In this document: positions 23,786 to 37,200 of the stretch, piece by piece | Layout: each line of letters starts with the position of its first letter | How positions within the stretch are numbered: position 1 is the first letter of the stretch | Source of the DNA: Thuidium tamariscinum | Lineage: Eukaryota; Streptophyta; Bryopsida; Hypnales; Thuidiaceae | Length of the DNA: 64,000 bases | Assembly (NCBI GenBank): GCA_947034885.2 | Contig: OX344757.2 | Span: forward strand, 8,246,001-8,310,000 | Reading direction: 5' to 3' | Translations under genes and position numbers: made by a program | Notes under the pieces: generated by a model | Seen by the model: only the letters and a program-made list of their open reading frames with translations | Told to the model about the DNA's origin: nothing | The model's database searches: none

Positions 23786-26700
23786 ATGGGAGATGCGGAT
23801 GCGGCTACCAGTCCAAACGACGACCCGTGCCTTGCAGTCGTGGATGAAGCAGAGACTGCCTTATGGAAGGCCAGCACTGAGCTTCACGAAAACTTGACAG
23901 CAGCTGCTTCTGCAAGGGCTCAGCGGGCAGTTCAGCGGAAAACTGAGAAAGAGGCTGCGGCGCGTCGACGTGAAATGAAGGGCAAGGCTGTTTGCCAGGA
24001 GGATTTGAAGGCGCGACAACGTGCAAAAGGAGCTGTGTCGATCACGAAGTTTTTCAACAGTTCGCGGAATCCAAGTAATTTGCAACCTCTCATCATACTG
24101 GGTGCATCTTCCAATCTAACGCTGGTTAGTTCTCAGTCTGCCAGTAAAGAACTCAGCTCAAACGTGTCTATTGACACGGTGATGCTAGATTCCACACCTC
24201 CTCTCACATCACAGAAGAGAAGCACCTGTTCACATGAATCCCGCCTTGGACCAGAAGATGTTGACACACGCCACCAATTACGGGCTGATTTGGTCGAAAT
24301 TTCCGATGGAGATGAAGAAATCGAAACTGACGATGACTTTCAGGTAGTACCTCCTCCTAAGAAGCCCAAGGTCAATTATGATCGCACTAGGCGCTTCCAG
24401 AATGAGTGGGCTGCAAAACTTGTATGGGCAGAGCCTATACGAGGAAGTGATGGACAAGTTCACCTTGTTAAGTGCAAGGTTTGCTCTACATTTGAAAAAA
24501 ACCCAAAGATTTTAGGGCCGAAGTGGGACACACTCACAAAGCATGAGGGGAGAAGAAAGGCCGCGTTTGACATGCCCAAATACAAGGTGAAGGCTGGGGA
24601 GTGGTACATTTCGAGAACTTGCCGTCATCAGATCAACCTCCGCCATTTTGCAGCCAAACAGCCTGCTTCCATTCTCCAGCAGGTTAATGTGACTACTTCT
24701 ACATCTAAGTCCAAGAAGATAGTGCAATTCAGCACTATCTTTCAAATCCTCTCATCTGGTAAACCGATGTTGGAGTTTGAAGAGAGAGAAGGACTTTACG
24801 CCTTCCTCAAAGTTCCAAACCTTCCTCGTATGCACTGGACAGACAACTCTGGTTGGAAGATGGCCGAATTTATGTACTTGCAGGTGAAAGAGTCCATAAA
24901 AAAAAAGATATCTATTGCTCACTTTGTCGCTATTACATGTGATGAGGTGACATCCGTGGATAATGGCAATTGGTTGTGTATACATGCATACATTGTTGAG
25001 AACTATATTAGGGTTCCGCATCTAATTTCTCTCCAACGCTTGGTTAATGGATCTACTGCTGATGTTCTTACCATGGTGATTATGAAAGCTTTGGAGTCTG
25101 GAGGAGATTTGAACTTTGAACAGATTTCGAGGAAGTTGTTGTGCTTCGGTGCTGACGGAGTCAGTACGTTCCAGGGTTCGCGAACTGGTGTTACCACGCA
25201 ACTGCAAACCAAGTTTGCTCCATTTTGTACAGGGATTCATTGCATGGCGCACCGCTGCAACCTTGCAACAAAATCGCTCTCTGCATTGCCGATTTTTGGC
25301 GTTGTAGAGCAGATTATTCAAAAGGTACATGCCTATTTTAGTAAGAGCCCTAAACGCTTGTCTGAATACCAGAAGCTGGCAGAAGTTATGGAAACGAAAG
25401 GACTGAAGCCGCTTCTTCAAGTTACTACACGATGGGTTTCGCTTCTGGAGCCCTTGCGCAGGCTACTAGCCGACTACCGTACCCTATTGGCAAAGATGAA
25501 GGCAGACTCTTCAAAAAATGACGCAGCAGAGGTACTAATTTGTTCTTCACTTCATTGCTTTTCTTGAACTGGAAGATTATGTGGTGATGGCATAGTAAGA
25601 TGAAAACTAGGTTCAAGTTTGCAGGTTCTTTAGCAAGTGCAGCTACAGATTAGAAGAACGGCAAGTAGTTCTTATTATAACCCTAGCAGGCAAAGTTCAT
25701 GATCGGTCTTGTAAATTGCCCACTTAGTTCTCTGTTGTATTTAAAGGTTGTTTCAGTGAAGCTTCAAGCTGGGTTCTTTAATTAAATAGATTGTGTGTCA
25801 TAGCGAAACTGCGGCTTTGTTTTTTGCTCCGAAGCTCTCATCTGAAGGGCAGGAATAGAACGTGATCCAATGAATCCTCACTTTCTGTAAATTCACAAGA
25901 GATTCCATGATTTGCTCCTGTGACCCTATCGCTTGTTTCCATAGCAAAAGACTCGATCGATTTCTGAGCATCGTAATTTTTGGATCTCTGTGTGGTTCCT
26001 ATTTTTACCTCGTATGTTGTGCTTCAGTCTGAGACAAGCCCTGTAATGCTGTAGATTAGTGTTGGTTTCTGAGTGTGACTTTTTGTTGTGGAACTTTAAG
26101 TCACAGTATTGTAACTTCAGCTTATTTCTCTCGAAGGACGTCGCCTCGTAAAATCGTTCCAGGGTTTCCATGTTCGTCGTTTTGCAATCAGTTTTGGTGG
26201 GCCGCTTTTGTTGCTGTGGATCAACTCTTATTTTGTAGGGTTTCTTTTAAATTCTTCTTGAAGGAGACTGGATTCTTTCTAAAGGATAAACAGTACTTAA
26301 TGACTCACTAGGGTTGGTTATTTTAATGTAAAATTGACTCAAATATTGGCTTTTGCTTGCAGAAATGTTTACGGTTGTTATTGGATCCTTATTCCCTTCT
26401 CGGGATGACAGCCCTAATACCGTTGTTGGAGACTGTGGACATTCTTGTTACCTTCGCTCAAAAGCGTGATGTGTTTGTGTGTGACTTCGTGGCTGCTTTG
26501 AAAATAGCGGAGGGACAACTGTTTACTCTTTACGTGGACAAAAATACAACCTATGCGGGAGATGAGTTCTGGGCCTTCAAAAATTTGTTTGACTGTTCAC
26601 ACAGCCAAATCCACCTTAAGTGGATGTCTGACTTGAACGATGAATCTGCAGAGCTCATTTTCATGGCTAACGGGCAGAAAATATGGGCGGAGCATGCTGA

Positions 26701-28188
26701 CGCTCCTGTTGATCGTGAGGTCATGTCAACCTTGGTCAAGGCTGTGAAGACGGAGTGTGCAGGTATGTGTTCATTTTTAATTTTGTATTACAAAGGTAGC
26801 CGCTCTGCAGTCCTTAATGTATGTGGTTTGATTCAATGATCTTAGTGCCACAGTTGTGGTTCAATTAGATAGTGTCTTTTATGTATTCATTATGAAGTTT
26901 ATTAATTTAATATTTATGAATTACTTGTTGTTGAGAGCAAACTGGGGCGTGTTTTGACTCCGAACTCCTAACTCGCAGTCTAGATAGCATTTCCATTATT
27001 GTCTCAGGAAACAATCACGAACTTCTGCTGAAAAGCTGCAGTCACTATTTGTTCAGTTAATAAATATCAATCAATCCTGGTCAAACAATCGATTCTTGTC
27101 AATTTCAAGTACTTGCTGGGTGTTTTTTTTGGGCTCCTGAAATCAATTAACTACTTAGCAAAGGGAAGCATGTAACAGCACTTTGGTTGGGGGTGGCAGA
27201 ATTTTCACAATGATCAGAAAGCTCTAAAACTGAGATTAATCAAATGTTAAATAACTGACTGGATGACGGGTGGTGTACAATAGGCTTGCTATTGAGCAAT
27301 TGTAAATCAAAAGTGCATGTATAACATCTAATGGCTCTGACTATGCTTAGCAGCTGAAGAAGCTGAAGAGTCAAAGCATATCCACGGTTTTCCTTTTCGT
27401 ATGATGATGCCAGCATCCAGTTCTTACTAGTCATTTGCTCTGTATTTTTGACTTTTCAGTAGCGGTTCCTAAAGACGCTGTACATTCTTTTATTTTATTA
27501 AAAACCTACATGAGCACCTACCTTTGTTGTGGATGCCGATAAGTGCTGAGTTTGTGTATATTGATGACCTCATGTTTTGATTGTTACAGGTGCAACCAGA
27601 CAATTGCTGAGGGAGCTGGAAAGTCGCTTTCCTTCTCACCATGTTATGGATGCTCTAGGGATTGTGTACCCACAGTACTGGCTACAAAGTGAAGCAGAGG
27701 AGACCTTCTCCAGACATTTGGACGTTGTCATGTCCTTTTATTGTGAGCCAAAGTTAGTGGAAATTGACAATGTCAGGACTTTGATCGCACCTGTCTTGGA
27801 TCGACACAGCTTGCAAGTCCAACAAGGGTTGTTCAAATTGGCAATGCTAAACAATGCAAAAAAGCAGATGGAGCCTCCTTTTGATTTGAATCCACTCACC
27901 CGTTTGTGGCGGCATCTGGATTCTTGTACCGTTCTAAGGGTGAAAGCGTTTCCAGAATTCTATAAGTTGGCTGAAGTTGCTATTGTGCAGGTATTGGGAT
28001 CTGTGGAAGATGAGAGGTGCTTTAGTTCTCTAGCTTTCTTGAAGAATAAGCTTCGTAATGCTCTGGACACACATTTAGAATCTGTAGTGGGCATGTATTC
28101 CCAAAAGATCTTCAGTTTAGAGAGTTTTCCCTATGAAGATGCATATGATGAGTGGCTGGTTGGAGCTGATTCCCGTTATGGGCTGTAG
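23786..28188 (+). CDS. hAT-transposase-derived protein, intact, three exons
   Basis: Exons 23786-25531, 26363-26762 and 27590-28188 join in phase (GT donors at 25532 and 26763, AG acceptors before 26363 and 27590) and give 914 aa. The start used is ATG 23786; the frame is also open a little upstream. The N-terminal third is charged. A CxxC...H zinc-finger-like region around residues 228-255 (VKCKVCSTFEKNPK...) is BED/TTF-like. The middle holds hAT RNase-H-like landmarks: AITCDEVTSVDNGNW, CFGADGVSTFQGSRTG, GIHCMAHRCNLA and TTRWVSLLEPLRRL. The C-terminal dimerisation region reads SVEDERCFSSLAFLKNKLRN. It resembles the hAT-like proteins annotated as ZNF862/C17orf113-like. No stop or frameshift was found, and I could not identify terminal inverted repeats nearby. 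Either a domesticated gene or a recent autonomous element is possible. Confidence 0.75.
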
Positions 28189-29589
28189 GCTTAGTCTACA
28201 AGTTAATAGTTCTAGATCCAAGCTTGTTCTAGGACTTACCCTTGCATCTGCAATGGATGGACCTTTGCATGTCCTAGAGTAACTAGTAAGAGTAACTTTT
28301 TATGAACTTCCTTACTTTATGTTCTTTTACTTCATTATTTAAATATCATTACTAATTTCTTTGGATGAAATTTGCACTGTGCCACTTTGCATCACATGAT
28401 TGGGAATTTTCGCCTTTGTAGCATGATTGCTATTGTTTTTACTGCCAAAAAATGTCCCCTCCTCTACAGAAATTCGCCATTCTGGCTCAAAACATAAATC
28501 ATCTTAACGCCACAAGGAGTTCCAAATTTTAGAAGAATGTAGCCAGATTCAGCCTGTAAGAATTTCATTGTCGCCACTTTGTTTCAGTAATGGAGGTGGA
28601 AGCCTCGCCAGGTGGGCTCCAGAAGGAGGGGCAGGTGTAGCCAATCTGGCTTTCTCTCAAAAACAAAAAAAAAGGGCTGCTAGATATGAAGGCATAGCAT
28701 AACATTCAATAGTTCCTTCAAGAGCCACCATTCAAGAAGATCAACAAAAATCATTTGCTAGTGATAGAGTTAATGAACAATGAGTTTGTTAATGCTTTAC
28801 TAAAGCCGCCTATTCATCACAAATAGAATCTATAGATAGATAGATATTTATAGTATGTTAAAATTATGGTTTATATGATGCAAAATGCAATTTTCTTGTT
28901 GTTTGTTGCTATGTTGCATTTGTTTTATTGTCTCGATTCTTTTCATAGTGTCATGTGCATAAAACAAATTGGTATGACAAAGTCAATTATTAATCTTCAT
29001 TCCACCAAGTGCCAAATATATTTTTATCTACAAGATATTCTCTTATAGTCTAACAATTCATGACACATGAACTTCATTAGGGGAGTTTTTGGGCCTTCTA
29101 GCAATGGTTGGTTTGAATTTTCAAATTAAAAAATAATTATTATTATTAATTGATGTTTTCAGATGTGGCAATCATCTAACTATGTCAAATTGATTATATG
29201 GCAGCATTTACAACACTTTCTCACCATTCCTATACTTCAAGAACTCACAATCTCTTGGAGGCTGGAAAACCCCTCTAATGTTAGTTACTCACGGTGTAGA
29301 ATATTCTACACTGTGTCATCCACCAGATGAAATAATGAGGAACATTCTTCATCAATTGGTTTAGGCAAAAGCATAATCCCACATTGCTACTGAATGTTAT
29401 GAGTACGTGGCACATCTCTTGCAAACAAGGTAGAATTCTACATCATTTCTACTCTAAATATAAGTATACAAATATGCTTGTAGTGGTATGTAAAATGATG
29501 CAAAAAGTCCAAAAAATTGGCCTTTGACAACCAAAAGGACCCTAAAAGAATAAAATACGGTGATTTACAAAAGAAATGGGCTACTATAA
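28189..29589. other. Intergenic, AT-rich
   Basis: This is 3' flanking sequence of the hAT-derived gene and then AT-rich DNA. A perfect 18-bp palindrome, GTGTAGAATATTCTACAC, lies at 29294-29311; its centre AGAATATTCT has the form of a heat-shock element, but no gene starts nearby. No coding region is supported. Confidence 0.5.
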
Positions 29590-30298
29590 AAATTTCTCTC
29601 ATAAATTGAATAATTAGAATTACAAATTGAAATTTGGATAGGTTGTACAAAAGGAAATCTATCCTTGTATGTAATGTCAACTTCAATTTTTTTTTATTTA
29701 GACCAATTATTATTGAATGAAATTTCTATGTAAAAATAAACTTTTTTGCAAGAAGTCAAAATGTCTCATTTCTTTTTATAGGAAGAATATACATCTTGAC
29801 TAGAATCACATATTACAAGTTTTATGAATTTTGAAATTTTATTCAATGAAATCTTATTGACTAAAATTTGACCTCAAAATTTTGAACATTTTATTTTTCA
29901 TTTCACATATTGCAATTTTTTTATATATGTAGTTATTTGATGTTATTTTGAATTTAAATTTATTTTTGCAATTTATTGATTGAAAAATAAAAAGTTCAAA
30001 ATTTTGAAGTCAAATTTCAATTAATAAGATTTCATTGAATAAAAATCCAAAATTTGTGAAGCTTGTAACATGTGATTGTAGTCAAGATGTACATTCTTCT
30101 TATAAAAAGAAATAAGATATTTTGACTTCTCACCAAAAGTTTATTTTTACATAGAAATTTTATTCAAATAATAATAGGTTTATATAATTTGATTTCAGTG
30201 AAATTATACATAGGGATAGATTCCTTTTTGTACAACAACATGTCCAAATTTCACTTCATAATTCTAATTTCTCAAATTGATGAGAGCGATTTATATGG
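29590..30298. repeat. Long AT-rich foldback element (about 0.7 kb)
   Basis: The left arm (about 29590-29904) and right arm (about 29979-30298) are reverse complements with scattered differences. Pairs include AATTAGAATTAxxAA.TGAAATTTGG, GTACAAAAxGGAA.TCTATCC, TTTCTATGTAAAAATAAAC and CAATGAAATCTTATT. The loop is about 75 bases. No coding content was seen. Confidence 0.85.
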
Positions 30299-30353
30299 TG
30301 ACCCACTACTTGTGTGAGTCACTCTATATTGGCTTTGGAAAGTCCCCATTCAT

Positions 30354-30721
30354 TAGGAGGTGTCACGGCTCTTCAGAGAAACTCAATTTCTCAGGGAAAC
30401 CCAAGTTGGTGAGATTTTTTGGGAGCCAATGAAAACTGCCGTAGAGTGGAGGAGCCGTGACACCCCTTTTTGCTGTTTGCAACGATTCTGCAAGAATTTC
30501 TGGCTTGCACAGTTGGGTTGGGAGCTCCGATACTTGCGCCAAGTCGAGGGCTTCAAGAAATTCTTCAAGAAATTTTTCAAAAACGCTGTTTCTTCACCCG
30601 TAGAGGAGAAGAAACGGCACTCTGTTTTCTCGAAGAATTTCGCGTCCACCTTTCGCTCACGGTGCACCACGTACTCTTTCTCGAAGAATTCTGAGGACTT
30701 CGGAAGTGCCGTGACACCCCT
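30354..30721. repeat. Terminal-inverted-repeat element upstream of the PATROL1-like gene
   Basis: The left end AGGTGTCACGGCTCTTC and the complement of the right end AGGGGTGTCACGGCACTTCCG match. A third copy of the terminal motif (GAGCCGTGACACCCC) lies inside at 30462-30476. ATTCAT occurs on both sides (30348-30353 and 30722-30727) as a candidate target duplication. The interior has repeated GAAGAATTTC-like motifs. It ends about 500 bp before the PATROL1-like start codon. Confidence 0.75.
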
Positions 30722-31221
30722 ATTCATCTGAAGTGACTTCTGAACCGTCTCCAACAATGGTCATAGGCAATGTGGTCATAGGTGCGAAACATGCATAATT
30801 GGTCAGGGCATTGGTTTAGGCACACGACGGTTCTTCAGTCTTCCGAGTCCTAGTCCTCATCCAGTCCAACTAGGAATCCGTTCCCAGGGGATTGAGAGCG
30901 GCGGAAACCACGGATGAAATGCCGTTCCCTTCCAACCCTCTTCTCCCCATCTCCCCGCTCTCACGAGCTTGTGTTTTGCTTCTCTTAGGAAATTCCCGAT
31001 CGCTGCAATGCACTATTCCTCCCAATTTCGCCCCACGCCTCGCACCTCTGCGTCGAATTTCCGGTCACGGCGCCCTTCTCCGCATTCGAATTGGTGAAGT
31101 GAGCAGGATTTGAGTCCTCTGTTGGAGAACGCAGCTTTCTTTCGATCGTGTTTTGGAGCTTGGAGCCCTCCGATTGTGTTTTTGTCAGCGTTATTGAGGA
31201 GATTAGTCCTAGTGTAGCGCC

Positions 31222-34200
31222 ATGGACGGGTGAGTGTGTTAGTACTTGCCTCCTCCACTTATTTTGAACAGCATTGGCCTGCATTGAGGAAGACCTCTCT
31301 CATTGAAACTGGATGATGATCTAATAGCGGTGATGTATTCTGTGAAGGGAATGAGGTTATAGAATGATTATGTTAGGTTCAAGGAGAGAAGAATCGGTGT
31401 AATAGCAGAAGAAAGGTGTAGTGCAGTAGTCTGTATGGTTGTTGTTAGGAAGCGTAGGGATGGAGGAGGTAATGTTTGATCAGATTTGCTCGATATTGCC
31501 CTTCTAATACCTCGATTTTTCCGCTTAATTACTGCTTCTGACTTCATTCGATTTTGAGATTGCGATGATTGGAATACCGACACATTCTGCTTCTAGGTCT
31601 AACTCATAATTTCCTAAATTCAGGAGTACTGACTTGGAATTATTGCAACGGTATCGTCGAGATCGACGGGAGCTTCTCAACTTTCTTCTGGCCGCGAGTG
31701 TGATCAAGAAAGTTGTTATGCCTCCCGGAGCTGTTTCGTATGACGATATTGATCTAGATCAAATAAGCGTGGACTACATCCTCGAGTGTGCTCATAAAAG
31801 TAAGCGGCTCTGTGAATTTTGCTGTACATCATTCAAACTGGATGGATAACAGGATTTCATCCGTGAGTTGCTTTCTCCTAGTTTTGTTCTCATCTTGATG
31901 CGAAGCTCTGCTTAATCCTCAGTACATTCGTGTGATATAGGTTTATTTTAGTATTCAAAAAAATTGTCTGTGATCTTTTTTTTCTAATATTGTGGAGCAT
32001 GCTGATTGTTCAGATTCTGCGTTAGACCTTTCTGAGGCTATTAAACGGTATCACGATGATCTCAATTTGCCACCTTCGGTTAGTCTATTTCTTCCTCTAT
32101 ATTTGAGTTAAAGCCATTGTGCACCGTGCATTTAACTTCCGAAGTTGTTCTATTGCCTTTCCGTTTCATGCTCTTGGATCATCTTTCATGTCCTTGAATG
32201 TCACCAAATCATTGTTACAGCTTAAGTTTCAGCTAGATTACTGCTGCTGTCTGTTAGATTTTGTCAGGTTCTCATACATTCATTGGTGCAAGTCTGATTT
32301 CATTCTCTGATGCTTCTCTTTCGTATTTGCAGTCAGGAACTAAATTGGGAGAGGTTTACTATTTGGTCACAAATCCCGACTTATCTGGTCCTATTCCATC
32401 ACGGCCGCCCCCTCTTAAGGGGTCTCTTGATCCTGCCACACCTTTAGGTCTAACGTACAAGAAGAGCTTCTCTCTGCAATCCACTCCGTCAAAGGTTTTG
32501 GATAACGATGACGAGCTGGATGAAGATGAAGACGATGATGAACTTCCTCAAAAATCGAAGCGCGCCCTGAATGATATCAGTAATTTTGTATTAGATTTGC
32601 CCCCTTTTGCTACAGGTATGTCTATCCGCGTTCCCACGAACCTGGTTACGAGGCCCCTTATTGAATTGATTCTTTCACTAAACAACACGCTATCCGGGTG
32701 TTCATCGGTTCAATCATAATCATAGTTTTAATGCATCCACATGAGAATAGGTAATTTATGAATTGGTGGTGACTTTGGAGAGAAGTTCTGCAAATGCTTC
32801 ATACATGAGGTTCGAACCTCAGTTTTTCGTTAGTTCATGTATTTGTATAAGAGTCGGCATTTTTATGTCACCAAGTTTTAGGACGCTGTGACTTCAGATG
32901 TGGTGTGTGCAACTCGTTGCAGATTATAATGCTTTAACATTGACATCGAACTTCCAATCCGTAAAATTCACGGCATATCTTCTTTGGACAGTATAATCTA
33001 TTTGACAGTTGCCGATGATCTTTTAGATAGCTGGAAGTGATTTGATTTCGTATCGGGTTCTATTATCTCATTGAAGTTTGTGTGTTAACTGCAGGGCTAT
33101 CTGATGATGATTTGAGGGAAACGGCTTATGAGGTCTTACTTGTGTCCGTTGGTGCTGCTGGGTATTCCTTTCGTCCTCTTCTACATGAATTTGATTTTTG
33201 CGAATCTTGACGCAATTGCTGTGCATATGTTGTCTTGTTAGATTTGAAGAAAGGCAATTGAACCCAGCTTACTACAATTATGGGTTGGTCAGAACCTTAA
33301 CACATTTATGTTATATCAACAATATTGCCTTGCCTGCTTGCTATGCAGAGGTCTAATTTCACCAGCCAAAGAGAAAAAGGAGGAGAAGAAGTCGAAGCTG
33401 GTAAGAAAATTTACAAGAAACAAGACAGAAAAGTATGTACCAGCTCCCACACGAGCACCAGGGCTTGCGGGGCTCATGGAAACTATGCGCACCCAAATGG
33501 AGGTTAGAATTGCCAACTTGTACCAACTTCTCTTCTCAATTAGTAGCTATCGTTTTTAATGTTAGCTTGCTTTGCGCGTCCTTTAAAGCGTACACCTCCA
33601 GACTCCCTTGTTTTCAGTATGGTCACCTGCATTTTTTTAAGGAGTTTCTTTCTGGTCTCATTGCCAATGCACTGATGGCCTCTCTCCGTACCGGCAAATG
33701 GGATTTTCAACCTTCTACTGTCTCTGAAGTTTTGATGTGCTCTTCTTCATGTTTTATCATCTGTTGGTGATCGCTTATTAGATAATCAATGTTGCCATTT
33801 ATGAAGCTACCGGTTGTAGGTATTTATGTTTCAAGAGGAATGAGATTTTTTGGACTCTTGTCGTTTCTTTCAAATAACGTAATTTTCTGGATTGTGATCC
33901 AGATTTCAGGAGCTTCTGATCGACGCACAAGAGAGGCAATCCTACACGCATCTGCAGGAAGGGTTGGGAAAAGGATGGACACACTACTTGTTCCTCTGGA
34001 GCTTCTGAGTGCTGTACCTCACTCTGCTTTCCCTGATAAAATACAGTACATTCGTTGGTCGAAACGGCAGGTTAGTTCGCATTTTCTCTCCGTTGCATTG
34101 AGAGGAAGAAGATGAAGTTGTATGCTGAACTAGATTTGGGGGAAATTTGAATATCATAGTGAGTTCTTGTGAAGAATTACTAGCTGTTCAAGTTATGTAA

Positions 34201-37200
34201 TGAGATTGGCATATTTGAATCAGGCCTGCGTATGATTGTGTATTCCTTATAAGCACTTTTTTTTGTGTACAGACGAGTCTGTTGTTGGAAGGCCTGCTGA
34301 ATCACCCTTTTGTTGGGATTGAACCATCGGATCGCTCTGTGTTGGAATTGAGGGGCCTGATTTCTAAACTGGAAGAAGCAGAGGTAATAGCTTGTCCCAT
34401 GGTTCTGTATCTATGCCTGGCAGTATGTATCCGAATGAAACACTGATTCACTGATTTATTTTGTACTCGAGTTTCTAAAGCAATACTTTAAGCCGTTATT
34501 ACCGATGCCTGTAGCTTCCTGATGTGCTTTAAATATGCCCTGTATATTTCACCATTTTGGAAGAGTGATCCCGTCAGCAAGTTCAGCTTTCACTTGGTTG
34601 CCTGTACAGACTCTACCATCACCGGCTGGTCCTGCTCAACACACTGAGAGCCTGAGAGGCATAAGGGGTGTGGCTATTGCATTGGCAGAAAGAGCTGGGA
34701 GAGGGGACCATACTGGAGAAGTTTGCCATTGGGCAGATGGTTATCCTGTGAATGTTCGTATCTATGAGAAGCTTCTGATGAGTGTGTTTGATGTATTGGA
34801 CGAAGGGCAGCTTGTCGAGGTATGGTAACTTTCTGGTGGATTGCTTCTTCTCTGCTTCTCTGTGTTGTAACTAATTCAAGTTCAAGGTTCAAGGTGTTTA
34901 CAGGGTCTCTTACTGTTTCCATAATTTGTAATTTGGTTCTGGAGTTGGAAAATTTGGCTGTATCGTTACCGTTTCTTATTTGTTGACTGTGCAACTAGAC
35001 GTCATTTTGTTTCATATTTTGCCTGGACAAATCCATGACAGGAAGCTGAAGAGATTCTGGAAATGCTGAAGTCTACCTGGCGGGTTCTGGGAATCACACA
35101 AACAATTCATGACACTTGTTATACATGGATTCTTTTCCGTCAGGTGAAATAGCCAGGCATATACATATTGATTGGATACTGTGGTTTTAGGTCGTTTCCT
35201 AGGTCCGTAATCATTGTGCAATTCCCTTCTTTAGATGCAGAAAAATGAGAAGGTTTTTGCGTTTGGGTTAATCATCTTCTGTCTTCCACTCTATAACTTA
35301 TTGCTGATTTTTTTCTTGTTTACAGCATGTCTTGACAGGTGAGCCAGCGTTGCTGCAACTTGCAGCACAACAAATGAAGAGGATTGCATCTGATAGCCAG
35401 CGTAGTACCCAAGAAAGGTTCTATGTGAAGGGACTGAGAGCTCTTGTGGAAGGGCCTGACGGACCTCATGAACTTTCGTACGTGCAGTCAGTGCTCATGC
35501 CAATTAAACAGTGGGCTGACAAACAACTAGAAGACTACCATCTACATTTTGCAGATGTAAGAACTATGCCAAATTAATCTACTCTTCGCTATTTTAGAAT
35601 AGAGGATCTTTCCGAAGCGTCATGGTGGAGTTCTCTGGCTATATCACCACTTAAATTCTTGTTATTGCTTGAGCTTTCGTAGCAGATTCAGGACATTTGA
35701 GAAGATTATTTTCCATAGTTTCAATCCCAATCTTTAATGACCTGAGTGTTTAAATCAATTGTAGTTTTGATGCTTATTATCTTTTGTGTTCATATTTCCT
35801 TGTATACAGGCTCCTAGCAAAATGGAGGTTTTAGTAACGGTAGCGATGATTACTGGCCGACTGATTGCTGATGAGAACGAGCACTCAGGGGTACGTACAA
35901 AATCAATAAGCATGGTTTGGTTCTCACATGTTTCGCGTTCATCCCTGAGCATTTTATGTGATCGCTTGATGTTGCAATCATAGTGTATTCTCTGACAGAT
36001 GACATCTTTTGGATTAATTATTGTCTGTTCTTGTAGTCCTTTCGAAAGTACTCGTGGAAGCTCTGCTTAGAGATCCAGGAACATGGAATTGACGTTATGG
36101 TCGGCTGTCTAGTTCATGGTCACGAAGCAATTCTCTCGAAGTCCTTATTGCCATTGTCTATTGTTATGAATTGGAACAATTTGAGATTCTTTTGTTTCAA
36201 ATGGTAAGGAAGCTTGTTATATGATATGAAGTGTCTGAAAAGAATGCTGCTGCACTCAGGTGGCAAGGATGACATCTGCTGCAGAAATGGCGGCTGTTGC
36301 CAAGCAGGCTGAAGATTACATATTGTCATCTGTGAAATCGGCTTATAACAGGGTATGCGTGCACTGTTGCTTTTGAGGCTATGTTGTTAGGTAGTTTGTT
36401 TTCTGCTATTCTATTCCAAGAACACTGAAGTTTTGAGAAGTCTTCTCTAGAAATGTTGCAAAAGTGGTAGTTTCTTTGGTCACTGCCGTGGAGAACAACT
36501 TTCACTGTCCATATGTTCTCCAGACCCATTGAAGAGTCGGTTCAGCTCTTAACCCCCAAGTGCCCTACGCAAAGTAAACTTATAGAAAATCGTAATAAAT
36601 AACAGCGTCTTTCTAAAGCACTGAGGTTAATTCTCGAGCGATATTTTAATCCTAAACAATTTAAATAATTCCCTTTTGCGCCGAGGCCCTCCCAACTGAA
36701 CTTCTTAGCCTCACAACTATGGTTGACCAAAGGCAGATGAGGATGAGACAGAAGATGAAGTGAGTTCTCAGTGTTCATTCAGAAGTTCCGTAGTCCAGAT
36801 GAACCTGTACTCTGCCAGTAAACTCCTATGACTCAAATTTTTGTTGGGTACTTCAGCGACTGACCTTAGAGCTGACACAGTGTTTTTTCCAAACCTATCA
36901 ATGATTCTGTTTGATTCTGATCTAATCAATACTGGATGAGCTGGTTGCATAAACACTCTTTGTTCTTCCTTTTGCTATTGCGATATTCTCTTCCTTCAAT
37001 AAGTTCCATTAGCTCAGTGAAGTCGACGATACTTAAATTTTTCTGAACTTGTTACTTTGCAGATTGTGGAGGAAGTAGAAAAAAATCAAGAGCACGACGA
37101 GAAGCATCCACTAGCTCAGCTTGCACATGAGGTTCAAATATTGGCTAAGAGGGATGCGAATGTGTTTTCGCCTATTCTCTCTAAATGGCACCCTCAGGCC

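Noticed and set aside
30360..30757. Open frames of about 120 codons on both strands
   Set aside because: They come from a terminal-inverted-repeat element with internal GAAGAATTTC repeats, not from a gene.
32805..32825. GAGGTTCGAACCTC, resembling a tRNA T-arm
   Set aside because: It is a short palindrome inside an intron of the PATROL1-like gene. No acceptor stem or anticodon arm fits around it.
35891..36259. Possible extra exon between exons 12 and 13 of the PATROL1-like gene (near 36037)
   Set aside because: Exons 12 and 13 join in phase without it, and the open segment has no family-like sequence.
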